A stretch of DNA of 41,873 bases, from the NCBI GenBank assembly GCA_943357175.1, contig CALRGE010000001.1, positions 129,232 to 171,104 on the forward strand, in the 5' to 3' direction. The stretch comes from Candidatus Peribacteria bacterium (GTDB lineage: Bacteria > Patescibacteriota > Gracilibacteria > UBA1369 > 2-02-FULL-48-14). A program made the translations under genes and the position numbers. Below are positions 40,268-41,873 of the stretch, one piece after another. The notes below the pieces were generated by a model, which saw nothing but the letters and a program-made list of their open reading frames with translations, was not told the DNA's origin and ran no database searches. Position 1 is the first letter of the stretch. Each line of letters opens with the position of its first letter.

Positions 40268-41873
40268 ATGATAAAACAAAGATAGCTCTTGAATCGTATC
40301 TAAATGAAGCAAAATCTTATCTCGCAGATTTTAGTACATATGATCCTAAAACTGCTTTTGTGAAAAATAGTTTTCTTTTTGATTACATATATAAATTTTC
40401 TGGCAAAAGCGGTCGTGAATCTATGAAATTTAGTACATCATCTATTCAAGGATTCTTTTTCTTTGCAAAAAGAGCGGACGGTCAAGATAGAAAAAATGTG
40501 TGTCAATTTTTGGAAGAATGGCGTTTGGCCATGAATGAAATGGCTATGCCAGGTGTTAGCGGAGAACGTTTTATGGCAAGTTTTTTGTCAACTTTTGGAC
40601 TTTTTAGAATGACTCGAGAAAGTGCTTGTGCATTCAATGGTATAGATGGGAATTTCATATCTAGTTTTCCGTTTGACTTTATAAAGGAAGGCTTTGATGG
40701 CGGCACAATAATAGATTTAGTTATTAAGGATTCTAATAATAATTTTTCTATTAATGGTCCATTATTTTTTCATGAATTATTGTGTTTGATAAGGGGCATC
40801 TTGATTCAAGAAAAAATGCTGCCTGATGAATCGAGGAATTGGGATTTTACTGAAGAATCTAATAGAATAAAAGTTCTTAATATTTTTAGATCAGGAATCC
40901 CAAAATGGATTAATCCTCAAAAACTAAAGACTGTGACTCCATTTTTGAAAGCATTCTTCCTCAAAGCCAACCAAGTTCTTCGAGATGCGGCACCAAAAGT
41001 TGCTTCGGCACCTGCTTCAGTCCCACAAACACCAGCACCTGCACCTGTAGCGCCAGTTCAGCATGGTCCAAATATAATTCAAATGTCATCTGGTGATTTT
41101 TCTAGACTAAGTCAATTTGCAGGAGTGTATTTCACGCCAAAATCAGGACGACTTGAAAAAACTTATCAGAATCAAATGAGAACTGAGATTGAAGAGGCAA
41201 GAGCGGCTTGTGATAATAAAGCATCAACACTTCCTGAACCAATGAGTGCAGATGTGAATTTGGATGCTAAAGATTATTGTAAGGCGATTAAACTAGTACA
41301 TATTGAAAGAAAGGCGGGCGAGGCAGGTGCCACACTTTCAAACTTGATTTGTAGCGGTTCTATTGGAATTTTGCAGGGTAAAAATATCATGCAGTTTGAT
41401 TTTAGAATGGATGAGCATGGTGAATTGATTGTGATTTTAGGTGGAAAAGAAATCCAGAAATCGCAATTTGCTTCTGCTGCGATGAAGAATTTCTACTCTG
41501 AAATGCAAAGAATGATTTTGACCGGTTTGAAAGATAGGCTTGTGCGTGTGAGCACAGGTAGTGAGCAGATTCGATTTGCAGCTCCAGGAACGAGTCCTGG
41601 TCCAAGAGGAATTCCGGTTTTTTCACCTGATGTTGAAGAAATCAATCCTAGAACTATGGACGACATGTTTGTTGTTGAAAACGGAAACAATGCTCCTGGC
41701 GTGCCGATCGGTCCTTTGATACCTAATGAAACTCCGAGAATTGCTGAACTTTTGGCAGGCACTAGCCAAATTATACCTGAAGATATGAAAGATATTAAAA
41801 TTTATCAGGAGGAAATTAGAACAGTTGATAAGAAAGATTTGAAAATTTATGTGCCGGTTCATGAAGATGATAA
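40246..41873 (+). CDS. Continuation of the same unknown protein in the -1 frame (3' end outside window)
   Basis: About 542 codons without a stop, open at the window edge. It carries on directly from the previous ORF if one A is added to the A7 run. The joined sequence reads ...ELKKNPQAPYLLDDKTKI. If translated alone, its first ATG is at 40423. There is an Ala/Pro linker (ASAPASVPQTPAPAPVAPV) at about 265 residues in, then a basic/acidic mixed region with no known domain. The part after the linker contains LVHIERKAGEAGATLSNLI and FDFRMDEHGELIVILGGKEI. Not recognised. The frameshift may be an assembly or sequencing error, a real mutation, or recoding. Confidence 0.6.

Noticed and set aside
1-41873. 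UGA recoded to glycine as in Gracilibacteria/SR1
   Set aside because: Several genes end on TGA at exactly the expected place (ftsK at 1207-1209, pilO at the ATGA with pilC, hsp20, dus), and no conserved Gly position uses TGA.

Overview
The window looks like a chromosomal piece from a small-genome bacterium of the Candidate Phyla Radiation (Patescibacteria). This placement is an inference. It rests on AT-rich DNA, dense head-to-tail packing with many ATGA/TAATG overlaps, convergent genes that share stop-codon bases, an almost complete lack of Shine-Dalgarno motifs, a type IV pilus operon, a cluster of VirB2-like small membrane proteins, an RNHCP protein, and many unrecognised short genes among core genes. 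TGA is used as a stop throughout (for example ftsK and pilO), so this is not one of the UGA=Gly lineages. I saw no integrase, transposase, CRISPR array or tRNA gene.

Layout: 1-5.8 kb holds the 3' part of ftsK, a large polytopic membrane protein and secA. 5.9-10.6 kb holds a RhuM-family gene, an initiating sugar-phosphate transferase for surface polysaccharide, RNase P RNA with a strong promoter, and hypothetical/TPR genes. 10.8-14.7 kb holds an orphan gene with its own promoter facing a translationally coupled ftsH-hsp20-galU operon. 14.9-17 kb holds an HNH-type gene, tilS and an RNHCP gene. 17-21.8 kb is a type IV pilus operon (PilN-like, PilO-like, PilC, three prepilins and a PilX-like protein) without its ATPases. 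21.8-24.5 kb holds a DUF4143 ATPase preceded by competing hairpins, then metG. 24.5-29.1 kb is a four-gene operon with five VirB2-like two-helix modules, one fused to a VirD4/TraG-like ATPase. 29.2-33.3 kb holds a PilT-like protein that has lost its ATP-binding motifs, dus, a TPR/TM/pseudopilin-like protein, a conserved hypothetical and ftsQ. 33.4-39 kb holds two possible microproteins, a lipoprotein, a B12-dependent ribonucleotide reductase (nrdJ) with tandem NrdR boxes, and a divergent sigma factor. 39.1 kb to the end is a very large unknown gene broken by a frameshift at an A7 run and running off the window.

Together the genes cover the cell envelope and division (FtsK, SecA, FtsQ, FtsH, sugar transferase, GalU), surface appendages and DNA/protein transfer (T4P, VirB2/VirD4-like cluster), tRNA biology (RNase P, TilS, Dus, MetG) and nucleotide supply (NrdJ). 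The most unusual parts are the ATPase-pilin fusion with a likely internal start, the degenerate PilT relative, the hairpin switch over the DUF4143 start codon and the frameshifted giant gene.
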